Assembly: GCA_947074345.1 (NCBI GenBank) | Contig: CAMTPH010000007.1 | Span: 1 to 51,915 of the forward strand | DNA length: 51,915 nucleotides | Origin: an uncultured Bacteroides sp. | Lineage (GTDB): Bacteria; Bacteroidota; Bacteroidia; Bacteroidales; Bacteroidaceae | Direction: 5' to 3' | Shown here: positions 8,103 through 16,868 of the stretch, piece by piece | How positions within the stretch are numbered: position 1 is the stretch's first letter | Layout: every line of letters begins with the position of its first letter | Program-made: the position numbers and the translations under genes | Notes under the pieces: generated by a model | The model's database searches: none | Told to the model about the DNA's origin: nothing | The model's input: only the letters and a program-made list of their open reading frames with translations

Positions 8103-9761
8103 TTAGCGCTTTAGCAATGTCTTGGCATTCTCTAAAGCTGCATCTGTCAATGTTGCACCACTAAGCATATGTGCAATTTCTTCTATACGCTCATCATCAG
8201 TAAGGCGACGGATATGACTGTTGGTTTCATTTTCATTATCGCGCTTATAAACTTTATAATGAGCTCTGCCACGTGCTGCTATTTGTGGCAAATGGGTAAT
8301 ACTAATCACTTGACGCTCTTGATTGCCCATTTCTTGCATGATATCGGCCATTCTATCGGCTATCTCTCCTGATACTCCTGTATCAATCTCATCGAATATG
8401 ATAGTTGGCAGTTTTACAGCTCCTGCTATCATTGCCTTGATTGAAAGCATTACACGTGCAATCTCTCCACCTGATGCCACAGCCGATATATTTTGTAATG
8501 AACCATTCTTATTAGCAGAGAATAAGAAGGTTACAGTATCTTGCCCATAAGTTCCAAAGTCCTTTCTTTGACCTATCTCTATTTGAAAGCGAACATTGGG
8601 CATTCCTAATGACATTAATCGCATAGCCATCTCCTTTTCTGTTACAGAGGCTGCTTTCTTGCGCGATTGAGTTAATAGGTCAGCTTGTTTTGAAACTAAC
8701 ACCAACAACTCTTCTTGTTGACGAGTTAGCTCAATAATTCTATCTTCATAAGAAGTGATTGACTCTAATTGCTTTGCATAATCATCAGCTATCTGAATCA
8801 ACTCTTCAATTGTTTGAACACGATGCTTTTGCTGCAATGAGTAAATTAGATTAAGACGCTCGTTTATCTCATCTAACTTAGCCGGATTAAACTCTATGCT
8901 CTCTCCTTTCAAACTCACTTCGTCAACAATATCTTTAAGCTCTATATAAGAACTATGCATACGGTCAGTTAGTTCAGATGCAGGCGAATAAATCTTTTGA
9001 AGATTAGAAAGTAGATGTGTAGCTTCTTTCAAAGCAGAAAGCAAACCATTCTCATCGGCTGTAAAGAGTTGTTCAATGCGATATAGATTTGCTTTAATAT
9101 CTTCGGCATGAGTTAGCATTTCGGCTTCTTGCTCTAAAGTATCTTGTTCGCCTTCATTTAAGTTGGCATTTTCTAATTGCTCGTATTGAAAACGTATGTA
9201 GTCTTCGTTTTCTTGACTCTTCTTTGATTGTTCTATAGTCTCTTTCAACTCCTTTTCAACTTGTCTTAGCTGGTTGTAAACAGACTGATATTGAATTAAC
9301 AACTTATCATTGTGACCTAAAATATCTAAGACATTCAATTGAAATCCTTCTGTATTGAGCAATAGATTTTGATGTTGAGAATGGACATCAATCAACTGTT
9401 CGCCCAACTCTTTCATTTGTGAAAGAGAAACGGGAGTATCATTGATAAAAGCTCTACTCTTACCAGAACCATGTATTTCGCGACGAACTATACATTCGGC
9501 ATCAAATTCAAGATGGTTATTATCAAAGAAAGACTCCATTTGATAGTTGCCTATTTGAAAGCGAGCTTCGATAATACACTTGTTTGCGCCCTTACGGATT
9601 GATTTGATATCGGCTCTTTGTCCCAATAACAATCCAATTGCGCCCAACATAATAGATTTACCAGCTCCTGTTTCGCCTGTTATTACCGAGAAACCTGCCT
9701 GAAAGTTAATATCAAGCTTCTCTATCAATGCATAATTTTGGATATATAGCGAATTTAGCAT
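8103..9761 (-). CDS. recN: DNA repair protein RecN
   Basis: SMC-like ATPase that gathers at double-strand breaks and tethers DNA ends for recombinational repair. The 552-residue product starts with the conserved MLNSLYIQNYALIEKLDINF. It has a Walker A motif GETGAGKS near residue 29, long heptad-rich coiled-coil stretches between about 150 and 370, the ABC signature VASGGEIARVMLSIKAM near 430, and Walker B TIIFDEIDTGVSG near 456. Its length is normal. The neighbour DUF4835 gene ends 3 bases upstream, so the two are co-transcribed. Confidence 0.97.
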   Translation of the reverse strand: MLNSLYIQNYALIEKLDINFQAGFSVITGETGAGKSIMLGAIGLLLGQRADIKSIRKGANKCIIEARFQIGNYQMESFFDNNHLEFDAECIVRREIHGSGKSRAFINDTPVSLSQMKELGEQLIDVHSQHQNLLLNTEGFQLNVLDILGHNDKLLIQYQSVYNQLRQVEKELKETIEQSKKSQENEDYIRFQYEQLENANLNEGEQDTLEQEAEMLTHAEDIKANLYRIEQLFTADENGLLSALKEATHLLSNLQKIYSPASELTDRMHSSYIELKDIVDEVSLKGESIEFNPAKLDEINERLNLIYSLQQKHRVQTIEELIQIADDYAKQLESITSYEDRIIELTRQQEELLVLVSKQADLLTQSRKKAASVTEKEMAMRLMSLGMPNVRFQIEIGQRKDFGTYGQDTVTFLFSANKNGSLQNISAVASGGEIARVMLSIKAMIAGAVKLPTIIFDEIDTGVSGEIADRMADIMQEMGNQERQVISITHLPQIAARGRAHYKVYKRDNENETNSHIRRLTDDERIEEIAHMLSGATLTDAALENAKTLLKR

Positions 9762-9764
9762 ATT

Positions 9765-10673
9765 CTATTTTGACTTAATCTTATTCCAATCTGTATTTAG
9801 TGACGGATTAATGTTAGACATGATTTGAAAGACCTCTTCACGTTCATTCTTAGAAGATGGAGAAGTTGAACCATATATATTAATCAACTCATCTCTCTTG
9901 ATTTCAGTAAAGATAACTGGCAGCGAAGACATTGGTTTATTCCCACGTGCTTCTTTCAAATAATTTAAAGAGGTAGTAATAGCTGATCTGCCACGAGATG
10001 GATTGGTTGACATATCATCCAAACCAATTCTGTGATAATCGTACATCATTTGTCGTATAGGACTCATCCCTTCATCTAAATAGTCAAAAACTATAGCGTA
10101 TCGATTACGACTATCTTCAAATGCTTTCCAACCTTTCTCGTTTAGCATCTGAGCAGATGTAACAATGTTTTGTGCCGAAAGAAGCATATCTGTACCTCCT
10201 TTGGGTGACATGGTATCCATGTCAAGCCCCATCATTAGATAAATATAATAAGCAATTACAGCAATAAGATTATTGTCGATTTGCGTTTCTCTTAACTCGA
10301 ATGTATCAAACTCTTTATAATCGAAGTTTACATCCGGATCTTTAAAACTAAACACAACCGACTGATAACCTGATTGAAATACTGGACGTGTTGATTGTGC
10401 TATCAACTCACAAGTCCATCTTCCATCTGCTTCATTATACCCTTTAACAGTTAAATTGAAGGAACACCGAATACGTTCATTTGCATCATATTGCGCAGAA
10501 GACCATTTACGATTGTTGATAAACTCGTTAAGGGAATTCTCTAATGTTTTAAAAACCTGCACATTTGTACCCTGTATCTGTTGATAATTAATATTCACTT
10601 TGCAATCAAGTTCTTGAGCACAAAGAGTATTTGAGATTAACATTATTACAAAGCAAATGAACAAAGATTTCAT
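9765..10673 (-). CDS. DUF4835 family exported protein
   Basis: A 302-residue protein with a cleavable signal peptide (ending near LISNTLCAQ). It fits the Bacteroidota-specific DUF4835 family, seen in the start ELDCKVNINYQQIQGTN, the segment with NNRKWSSAQYDANERIRC, and the central MMGLDMDTMSPKGG. No catalytic motif is evident and the molecular role is unknown. It is a periplasmic or outer-membrane-associated product embedded between coaBC (1-base gap) and recN (3-base gap), an arrangement I recall as common in Bacteroidota. Confidence 0.8.
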   Translation of the reverse strand: MKSLFICFVIMLISNTLCAQELDCKVNINYQQIQGTNVQVFKTLENSLNEFINNRKWSSAQYDANERIRCSFNLTVKGYNEADGRWTCELIAQSTRPVFQSGYQSVVFSFKDPDVNFDYKEFDTFELRETQIDNNLIAVIAYYIYLMMGLDMDTMSPKGGTDMLLSAQNIVTSAQMLNEKGWKAFEDSRNRYAIVFDYLDEGMSPIRQMMYDYHRIGLDDMSTNPSRGRSAITTSLNYLKEARGNKPMSSLPVIFTEIKRDELINIYGSTSPSSKNEREEVFQIMSNINPSLNTDWNKIKSK

Positions 10674-10674
10674 A

Positions 10675-11868
10675 TCACATTATTTTAACTAAACAATCAA
10701 TTATATCGCGCGCTACTTCTGATTTATCTTTTAGAGGAAAATCTTCTCTACCTTCTTTAGTAACAATACTAATTTTATTTGTATCGCATTGGAATCCGGC
10801 ACCTTTATCTTGCAAAGAGTTTAAAACAATGAAATCAAAGTTCTTCTTAGCAAGCTTCAGCTGAGCATTTTCATACTCATTGTTTGTTTCCAAAGCAAAG
10901 CCGATAATCTTTTGATTAGCAGTCTTCATCGAACCAAGATGGGCCGCAATATCTTGTGTAGGTTTCAACTGAAGATTCAAATCGTCTTTCTCTCTTTTAA
11001 TTTTCTTATCAGATGTTACTGCAGGTGTAAAATCAGCAACAGCAGCGCAAAGTATGGCAGCATCAGATTGCTTAAAATATAATTCAGCTTGAGTAGCCAT
11101 CTCGGCTGCAGACTCTACATCAATACGCTTGATAGAAGAGTTCTGAGTCTTCAATTGTACAGGACCAGCGATAAGCGTTACTTCGGCACCTCTATTGGCA
11201 CACTCTTCAGCTAAAGCAAAGCCCATTTTGCCAGATGAGTAATTACCTATAAAGCGTACTGGGTCAATCTTTTCGTAAGTAGGACCAGCAGTTATAAGCA
11301 CCTTCTTGCCTGATAGATCAGCATTCTTCGAAAAAAAAGCATCAAGAACTTCAATGATTTTATCAGGTTCTTCCATTCTACCTTTACCTTCTAGATGACT
11401 TGCCAAGAAGCCAGTTCCTGGTTCAATAATATGATTGCCATACGAACGAAGAATATCCAAGTTCTTTTGAGTAGATGGATGTGCATACATATCTAAATCC
11501 ATAGCAGGCGCCACAAACACAGGAGCTTTTGCTGATAAATAAGTAGTGATTAACATATTATCAGCTATACCTTGAGCCATCTTACCAATGGTTGAAGCTG
11601 TAGCTGGTGCTATTACAACTGCATCAGCCCACAAACCTAAGTCAACATGGCTATTCCATGTACCATCACGTTGAGCAAAGAACTCACTGATGACAGGTTT
11701 GCTTGTTAGTGCAGATAAAGTAATTGGAGTTATAAATTCTTTTCCTGCAGGAGTAATTACCACTTGAACTTCAGCACCACGTTTTATCAAACCTCGAATA
11801 ATATAACAAGATTTGTAAGCAGCAATACTACCGGTAATACCTAATATTATTTTCTTTCCTTTCAACAT
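10675..11868 (-). CDS. coaBC: bifunctional phosphopantothenoylcysteine decarboxylase / phosphopantothenate--cysteine ligase
   Basis: Catalyses two coenzyme A steps in the cytoplasm: CTP-dependent joining of 4'-phosphopantothenate to cysteine (CoaB) and FMN-dependent decarboxylation to 4'-phosphopantetheine (CoaC). The N-terminal flavodoxin-like CoaC half (about 1-180) shows GITGSIAAYKSCYIIR, the active-site histidine in NSHVDLGLWADAVVIAPATA, and PAMDLDMY. The C-terminal CoaB half (about 185-397) starts at KKVLITAGPTYEKIDPVRF and carries NYSSGKMGFALAEE and CAAVADFTP. At 397 residues it is the full fused form. It overlaps no neighbour but leaves only one base before the DUF4835 gene. Confidence 0.97.
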   Translation of the reverse strand: MLKGKKIILGITGSIAAYKSCYIIRGLIKRGAEVQVVITPAGKEFITPITLSALTSKPVISEFFAQRDGTWNSHVDLGLWADAVVIAPATASTIGKMAQGIADNMLITTYLSAKAPVFVAPAMDLDMYAHPSTQKNLDILRSYGNHIIEPGTGFLASHLEGKGRMEEPDKIIEVLDAFFSKNADLSGKKVLITAGPTYEKIDPVRFIGNYSSGKMGFALAEECANRGAEVTLIAGPVQLKTQNSSIKRIDVESAAEMATQAELYFKQSDAAILCAAVADFTPAVTSDKKIKREKDDLNLQLKPTQDIAAHLGSMKTANQKIIGFALETNNEYENAQLKLAKKNFDFIVLNSLQDKGAGFQCDTNKISIVTKEGREDFPLKDKSEVARDIIDCLVKIM

Positions 11869-11915
11869 ATTGAGAAAAATCTAAAAAGAGTAAATGGTTA
11901 TTTATTGAATATCCA

Positions 11916-12695
11916 TTATTTAGTAATGAGGTTACTCATTTCACGAAGGCGAATCTTTGTCAACATCGCTTTGGTATTTAAAGTAAAATCATTACCAATA
12001 ATCCAAGAATAGTAGCCTGGATCCTTTTTTAATACTTCGGCAACAGATTGACCTTTATACTTACCGAAGTTAAATACTTCAATACCATTTTCATCATATA
12101 CCATTCGTCCAGCAAAGTCAACATTCTTATTGAAGCTTGAAAACTCAGCCAAGAAGGCAATATCATTTTCTAATCCATCGTAACGATCTAGTTGAGATTT
12201 CAAAACCTCGTATGTTGCACGTGTATCAGCTTCTGCTGTATGAGCATCTTCTAAGCTTTTTTCGCAATAGAATTTATATGCAGCAGACAAAGTACGTTGT
12301 TCCATTTTGTGGAATATTACTTGTACATCAACAAACTTTCTGCGGCTGATATCAATATCAACACCTGCACGTAGAAACTCTTCAACCAATACAGGTACAT
12401 CAAAACGATTTGAGTTGAAACCAGCAATATCACATCCTTCAATATCGTTTGCTATATTCTTGGCAACTTCTTTGAATGTTGGACAGTCTACAATATCATT
12501 ATCATAAATGCCATGTATTAGTGATGAAGATTCAGGAATGTGCATTTCAGGATTGATACGCAATGTCTTAGATTCTTCGTTTCCATTTGGATGCACTTTT
12601 AAGTAGCATATTTCAACGATACGATCAGTGTTAATATTTGTGCCAGTTGTCTCTAAATCAAAGAATACAATGGGGTTTTTAAGATTTAATTTCAT
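11916..12695 (-). CDS. DnaQ-like 3'-5' exonuclease
   Basis: A 259-residue DEDDh exonuclease. ExoI motif FFDLETTGTN (residues 11-20), ExoII in AGFNSNRFDVPVL (near 92) and ExoIII HTAEADTRATYEVL (near 152) supply the metal-binding acids and the general-base histidine. The C-terminal part, with FNFGKYKGQSVAEVLKKDPGYYSWII, resembles the DUF3820 module often attached to such exonucleases. It lies directly after dnaN, so it could serve as a proofreading or repair exonuclease, but it is not a PolC or DnaE fusion and a role in replication is inference from position. Confidence 0.9.
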   Translation of the reverse strand: MKLNLKNPIVFFDLETTGTNINTDRIVEICYLKVHPNGNEESKTLRINPEMHIPESSSLIHGIYDNDIVDCPTFKEVAKNIANDIEGCDIAGFNSNRFDVPVLVEEFLRAGVDIDISRRKFVDVQVIFHKMEQRTLSAAYKFYCEKSLEDAHTAEADTRATYEVLKSQLDRYDGLENDIAFLAEFSSFNKNVDFAGRMVYDENGIEVFNFGKYKGQSVAEVLKKDPGYYSWIIGNDFTLNTKAMLTKIRLREMSNLITK

Positions 12696-12715
12696 AGACT
12701 TTATATTATTGCGAA

Positions 12716-12773
12716 AAGGACACAGTATTCATAAATACCCAATTATAGCAATGGATAGAATATCTGTGTCCTT
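12716..12773 (-). terminator. hairpin between dnaN and the exonuclease gene
   Basis: A 10-bp perfect stem (AAGGACACAG at 12716-12725, CTGTGTCCTT at 12764-12773), extended by a further 4 bp (ATTC/GAAT) after one mismatch. Read leftward it is followed by only four U's, so it may be a leaky terminator or a processing site separating dnaN from the rest of the run. Confidence 0.5.
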
Positions 12774-12794
12774 AACAAAAGTGTTTATTATTAA

Positions 12795-13919
12795 TTAGTC
12801 GTTTAGCATCATAGGCATCAACAACATCAATAGATTTTCATTATCTTCCTGTTGAGATGGAACGATAACACCTGCACGAGAAGGATCAGCCAATTCGATT
12901 ACTACTTCGTCAGATGAAATATTGTTTAGAATATCTAACAAGAAAGTTGATTTAAAACCAATGCTCATTGGAGTACCATCATATTGGCAAGTATGTTTTT
13001 CTTCAGCAGAAGTAGAGAAGTCAATATCTTGCGCCGATACAGTAATTTGGTTCTCATCGATACGCAATTTAATCAAACTACTAGATTGAGAAGAGAAAAT
13101 AGACACACGACGCAAGGCACCAATTAATTGAATTCTATCAATGATTACTTTATGAGGATTACCTTGAGGTATAACTGAGTTATAGTTTGGATATCTACCT
13201 TCAATCAAACGACAAATCATACGATAGCGTTCAAGAGTAAAGATTGCATTACGTTCATCAAATTCTACCACTACGACTCCAGCTTCTTTAGGAAGTAAGT
13301 TTTTAAGCATTGAAGCAGGCTTCTTTGGAAGAATAAAAGCAGAACGATCGCTACCTTTGGCTGCTGTAGTTTTGCAACGAACTAGTTTATGACCATCTGA
13401 AGCAACAAATGTCATATCTTCGTTTGTAATATCGAAATAGATACCATTCATAACCGGACGAAGTTCATCATCGGCTGTAGCAAAAATACTTTTGTTGATT
13501 CCGTTCAAAAGAACTGATGCATCCAATTGCACATTTACTGCATTATCACCAAGTGTAGGAGACAATGGAAATTCATCAGCATTTTGTCCCATCAAGTTAT
13601 ATTGCCCGTTTTGATATTTCACAGTAATTTCATAATTACCCAAGTTGATATCAAAAGACAATGGTTGTTCTGGAATTTCTTTTAATGCATCCAATAAAGT
13701 CTTGGCAACAATAGCGAAACGAGCGTTATCACTACTTTCACTAACTTCTAGTGAAGTAATCATAGTTGTTTCACTATCAGAAGCTGTTACTGTAAGTAAA
13801 CCATCTTCAATTTCAAAAAGAAAACACTCCAAGATAGGTAATGCATTCTTTGAATTAACTACACGACTTAAGTTCTGCAAATGAGTAAAAAGTGTATTGC
13901 TTGAGACGATAAATTTCAT
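12795..13919 (-). CDS. dnaN: DNA polymerase III beta subunit (sliding clamp)
   Basis: Ring-forming processivity clamp that holds the replicative polymerase and many repair enzymes on DNA. The 374-residue product starting MKFIVSSNTLFTHLQNLSRV has the three repeated clamp domains; typical stretches are LPILECFLFEI, FIL(P)KKPASMLKNL and the C-terminal LLMLLMPMMLND, close to the usual M-P-M-R ending. The frame extends 21 codons upstream to 13982, but that stretch contains a -7 promoter box and the clamp normally starts at MKF, so I take the ATG at 13919. The single-stranded-DNA-binding-like DUF3127 gene diverges upstream. Confidence 0.96.
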   Translation of the reverse strand: MKFIVSSNTLFTHLQNLSRVVNSKNALPILECFLFEIEDGLLTVTASDSETTMITSLEVSESSDNARFAIVAKTLLDALKEIPEQPLSFDINLGNYEITVKYQNGQYNLMGQNADEFPLSPTLGDNAVNVQLDASVLLNGINKSIFATADDELRPVMNGIYFDITNEDMTFVASDGHKLVRCKTTAAKGSDRSAFILPKKPASMLKNLLPKEAGVVVVEFDERNAIFTLERYRMICRLIEGRYPNYNSVIPQGNPHKVIIDRIQLIGALRRVSIFSSQSSSLIKLRIDENQITVSAQDIDFSTSAEEKHTCQYDGTPMSIGFKSTFLLDILNNISSDEVVIELADPSRAGVIVPSQQEDNENLLMLLMPMMLND

Positions 13920-13967
13920 ATAGTTCTGCTTATTTAAATTTTTATTATTCGATTGTACAAAATTACA

Positions 13968-13975
13968 AAAAAGAT
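13968..13975 (-). promoter_or_regulatory. dnaN promoter -7 box
   Basis: On the - strand this reads TAATTTTG, matching TAnnTTTG, about 49 bases upstream of the dnaN ATG at 13919. It falls inside the artificial N-terminal extension of the reading frame and supports the shorter protein. No clear -33 box was found. Confidence 0.45.
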
Positions 13976-14040
13976 ATTGCAAAGCTAATAATTCGATAGA
14001 AAAATCGAATGAGGATAGACTGAATATCTATAAAAAATTG

Positions 14041-14048
14041 TAACTTCG
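14041..14048 (+). promoter_or_regulatory. candidate -7 box for the DUF3127 gene
   Basis: TAACTTCG differs from TAnnTTTG at one base and lies 24 bases upstream of the ATG at 14072. The same TTCG variant occurs ahead of the helicase gene (41363-41370). Confidence 0.35.
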
Positions 14049-14071
14049 CAGCCTAATTAAAAGATTACACA

Positions 14072-14461
14072 ATGGAATTTACTGGAAAAATTATAGCTGT
14101 ACTGCAACCAAAAGGCGGAGTAGCAAAGGCAACTGGCAATGAGTGGAAAGCACAAGAGTTTGTTATCGAGAACCACGATCAATATCCTCGTAAGATGTGT
14201 TTTGAAGTATTTGGTGTCGACAAAATTGATCAATTCAACATACAATTAGGCGAAGAGATGACTGTATCATTTGATATTGATGCTCGCCAATGGCAAGATC
14301 GTTGGTTTAATAGTATTCGTGCATGGAAAGTAGAAAGAGTTGCTACTGGTGCTCCTGCAGATATGAATGCTGTATCAAACGGTATACCAACTCCTCCTCC
14401 TGTTACTACAGCTGCTCCTGATTTTCTAGGTGGTAATGATAAAGATGATTTACCATTCTAA
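14072..14461 (+). CDS. DUF3127 protein with SSB-like acidic tail
   Basis: A 129-residue protein of the Bacteroidota DUF3127 family. Residues 1-90 (MEFTGKIIAVLQPKGG..., EWKAQEFVIENHDQYPRKMCFEVFGVD, VSFDIDARQWQDRWFNSIRAWKVERV) have the alternating strand pattern expected of an OB fold. Next comes a flexible Pro/Ala/Thr-rich linker, then the terminal GGNDKDDLPF. That layout (OB core, linker, acidic tip ending in a hydrophobic pair) copies single-stranded-DNA-binding protein, whose tail ends DDDIPF and recruits repair proteins. Lying back to back with dnaN fits a DNA-replication or repair role. Function by analogy, not proven. Confidence 0.82.
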   Translation: MEFTGKIIAVLQPKGGVAKATGNEWKAQEFVIENHDQYPRKMCFEVFGVDKIDQFNIQLGEEMTVSFDIDARQWQDRWFNSIRAWKVERVATGAPADMNAVSNGIPTPPPVTTAAPDFLGGNDKDDLPF

Positions 14462-14481
14462 ATAACATTATCCTATAATAG

Positions 14482-14526
14482 AAAAGACGTTTATCAGAGA
14501 AATCCTCATGATAAACGTCTTTTTTA
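14482..14526 (+). terminator. intrinsic terminator of the DUF3127 gene
   Basis: A 15-bp perfect stem (AAAAGACGTTTATCA at 14482-14496 and its complement at 14509-14524), extended by GAG/CTC inside the loop, ending in T's. Confidence 0.88.
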
Positions 14527-14656
14527 GTTTAACACATCTACAAGTAATTCTAATCAATATTTCAATCTTAAATTATAAGTTACATTTTGTTATACATCGA
14601 GGACAAAACGTTAGATATAATATAAAATAACCATAGATCTAAACACTTCATTTCCT

Positions 14657-14664
14657 TACTTTTG
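14657..14664 (+). promoter_or_regulatory. -7 box of the LruC-domain lipoprotein gene
   Basis: TACTTTTG followed by T matches TAnnTTTG, about 90 bases upstream of the ATG at 14754. This implies a leader of roughly 80 bases, in which I see no strong structure. Confidence 0.45.
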
Positions 14665-14753
14665 TGAACATATTAAAATAATGGAATCTCATTATTGTTT
14701 TACACAAAAAGAGACTACACATTATATTAACAATCAACTTAAATCTAGGTATA

Positions 14754-16763
14754 ATGAAAAAAAGAATTTATTTAATCCTCACAGCAATAATAGCTTTAAC
14801 TTTTTCATCTTGCGAGAAATCTGATAATGATTTTATTGAGGAAAATAACGATGCTAAATCTGAAGTGTTTGACTTTAAAACAAGGACAGAGGTTAATCTC
14901 ATCCTAAACTATGGTTTCGAAGGATATAGTGTTCCATTTGAAATCTTCACATCAAATCCTTTTGATGAAAATGGAATCCGCTCTGCAGACACCAAACCTA
15001 TTTTTGCGGCATTTACCGATAAAAACAGTTCATTCAATGGTAAAGTAGAATTGCCTGCGCATGCTAAGAAAGTTTATCTTTATTCGGAAGCTTTCGCTAT
15101 ACCGAGATTATTGGAATTGGATGTAACGAATGGTAAAATGGAATACATATACCAACCAACCAATGTTTCTACTCGCGGTGCTTCTTACCAAGGTGAATGT
15201 GTAACAATAGGAACAAACAAAACTGTCATTGACCAAGGCAATAAATTATTTGCATTATATGATGACTATTCGACTAGCAACAACTCTACCGTAAAATACA
15301 CTCCTAGCAATAGACATGTCTCTGCTATCTACTCTACCATAAGCAACAATACGCAAATCTCTGCAAACAGTACTTTAGGTGAGTTGTTGAATAGAGTCAA
15401 GAACGCATTAAAGAAAACAGACAACTCACGCCTTTGTACAGATTCAGAGCACACCAATCTACGCATAGCGACACACATTATGGAAGATAATGAAATCGTA
15501 GAAGTAGAAGGAGCCCATATAGACTTAACTTATTTGGCAGCCTCTGGAGAGTTTCATAATGCCATGGGTTATTACTATTACAAAACTGGTAGCGAGTTAA
15601 CCGGAGACGACATTAAGGCTTTGCCTAAATTTATGGTATTCCCACGAACTACCGTTAATATACCTAATCAAAGAATCAAAGCACGTTTACAATTCTTCGG
15701 AGAAGACTATAACGAAGATGGTATTGACCATTTCCCTCCTGGATATACTATTGGTTGGATACTTATTGCTGATCTTGCTAATCTATTCGGCAATAGCAAT
15801 AAAGATTTAGACACAAATGCTAGTATTAGCACAGTCAATAGAAAGATCAACGAGCTTTATAAAACACAAAGTGTTTATTCAAACAAAGAGGCGAATAAGA
15901 ATCAGTATCATGGCTGTATCACCTTGTCTGACGAGCTTTCAGAAAAGATTATTATCGGATTCGAAGATCAAACATTTAACGATAAAGGAGATTACTCGTA
16001 TGAGGATATTTTATTCTATGTGGAGTGCGATCCGAAATCTGCTATAGAAGACCCTGATCGTCCAATTATACCACCCGGAGGAGGCGAAACTCTTGTAACT
16101 GAAACTAAATCGTCAACAATAGCTTTCGAGGATATTTGGCCAAGTGGTGGTGATTATGATATGAATGACGTAGTAGTAGAACTTGACAATGCCATTACTA
16201 TCAATCAAGACAATAAGATCAAGAAGATTGTAACTACAGTTAAAGCTGTACACAATGGAGCTACACTAACAAACGCTTTTGGTCTGGTATTTAATGGAGC
16301 AGTGGGTACTATAAAAGAAGATGAATCAAATTATTTCACAAAAGAAGAGAATAATCAATTCATTCTATTCGATAATATTCTCAAAGATGTTGGCGGAACA
16401 TTCACAATTGTACGCACATTTGGAGAAGAAGGTATTGATAAACTGACTTATGTTGATACATTCAATCCTTTCATAGCAATCAGTTACAAACAAGGCGAAA
16501 AGGGACGTAAAGAAGTACATCTACCTACATACCCTCCAACTTCTTGGATGGACCAATCACTTGTAGGTACAGGTAAAGATTTGTTCTATGTAGACAAGGA
16601 AGAAGGGATATATCCATTTGCATTCGAACTGTTCGACATCAAGAACTGGGAAGTAGTAACTGAAAAATCTAAGATTGGATCTGAAGGTGAATATCCAAAA
16701 TACAATGGTTGGGCCGAATCAAAAGGGGCAACAAATAAAGATTGGTATCTACACAGAAACTAG
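14754..16763 (+). CDS. LruC-domain lipoprotein
   Basis: A 669-residue surface or periplasmic lipoprotein: an N-terminal hydrophobic signal ends at the lipobox LTFSSC with acylated Cys20. The last ~220 residues form a LruC (DUF4842) domain. Its hallmark is FEDIWPSGGDYDMNDVVVELD near residue 455, an acidic loop of the kind that binds calcium, and it ends in the Trp-rich tail (GWAESKGATNKDWYLHRN). The central ~400 residues match nothing I recognise; they are rich in Asn/Ser/Thr and predicted beta-structure. It stands alone with its own promoter and terminator. Probably a calcium-binding adhesin-like or glycan-binding surface protein, by family habit only. Confidence 0.82.
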   Translation: MKKRIYLILTAIIALTFSSCEKSDNDFIEENNDAKSEVFDFKTRTEVNLILNYGFEGYSVPFEIFTSNPFDENGIRSADTKPIFAAFTDKNSSFNGKVELPAHAKKVYLYSEAFAIPRLLELDVTNGKMEYIYQPTNVSTRGASYQGECVTIGTNKTVIDQGNKLFALYDDYSTSNNSTVKYTPSNRHVSAIYSTISNNTQISANSTLGELLNRVKNALKKTDNSRLCTDSEHTNLRIATHIMEDNEIVEVEGAHIDLTYLAASGEFHNAMGYYYYKTGSELTGDDIKALPKFMVFPRTTVNIPNQRIKARLQFFGEDYNEDGIDHFPPGYTIGWILIADLANLFGNSNKDLDTNASISTVNRKINELYKTQSVYSNKEANKNQYHGCITLSDELSEKIIIGFEDQTFNDKGDYSYEDILFYVECDPKSAIEDPDRPIIPPGGGETLVTETKSSTIAFEDIWPSGGDYDMNDVVVELDNAITINQDNKIKKIVTTVKAVHNGATLTNAFGLVFNGAVGTIKEDESNYFTKEENNQFILFDNILKDVGGTFTIVRTFGEEGIDKLTYVDTFNPFIAISYKQGEKGRKEVHLPTYPPTSWMDQSLVGTGKDLFYVDKEEGIYPFAFELFDIKNWEVVTEKSKIGSEGEYPKYNGWAESKGATNKDWYLHRN

Positions 16764-16785
16764 AAAACAATATTTTTAATCCACA

Positions 16786-16826
16786 AAAACCGGAATAGCT
16801 TTATATAATAGCTACTCCGGTTTTTT
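16786..16826 (+). terminator. intrinsic terminator of the LruC lipoprotein gene
   Basis: Stem AAAACCGGA (16786-16794) with TCCGGTTTT (16816-16824), continued after one mismatch by TAGCT/AGCTA, and a run of T's. With its flanking A's it may also serve the convergent MBL gene. Confidence 0.82.
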
Positions 16827-16868
16827 ATATTTTATTCGTCATATCAATGGGGTAGATTGATAAACCTA

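Noticed and set aside
13920..13982. N-terminal extension of DnaN
   Set aside because: The extra 21 residues are unlike clamp proteins and span a promoter -7 box.
14681..14750. Possible short leader peptide from the ATG at 14681 before the LruC gene
   Set aside because: The frame overlaps the start of the lipoprotein gene and has no composition or motif suggesting a real peptide.
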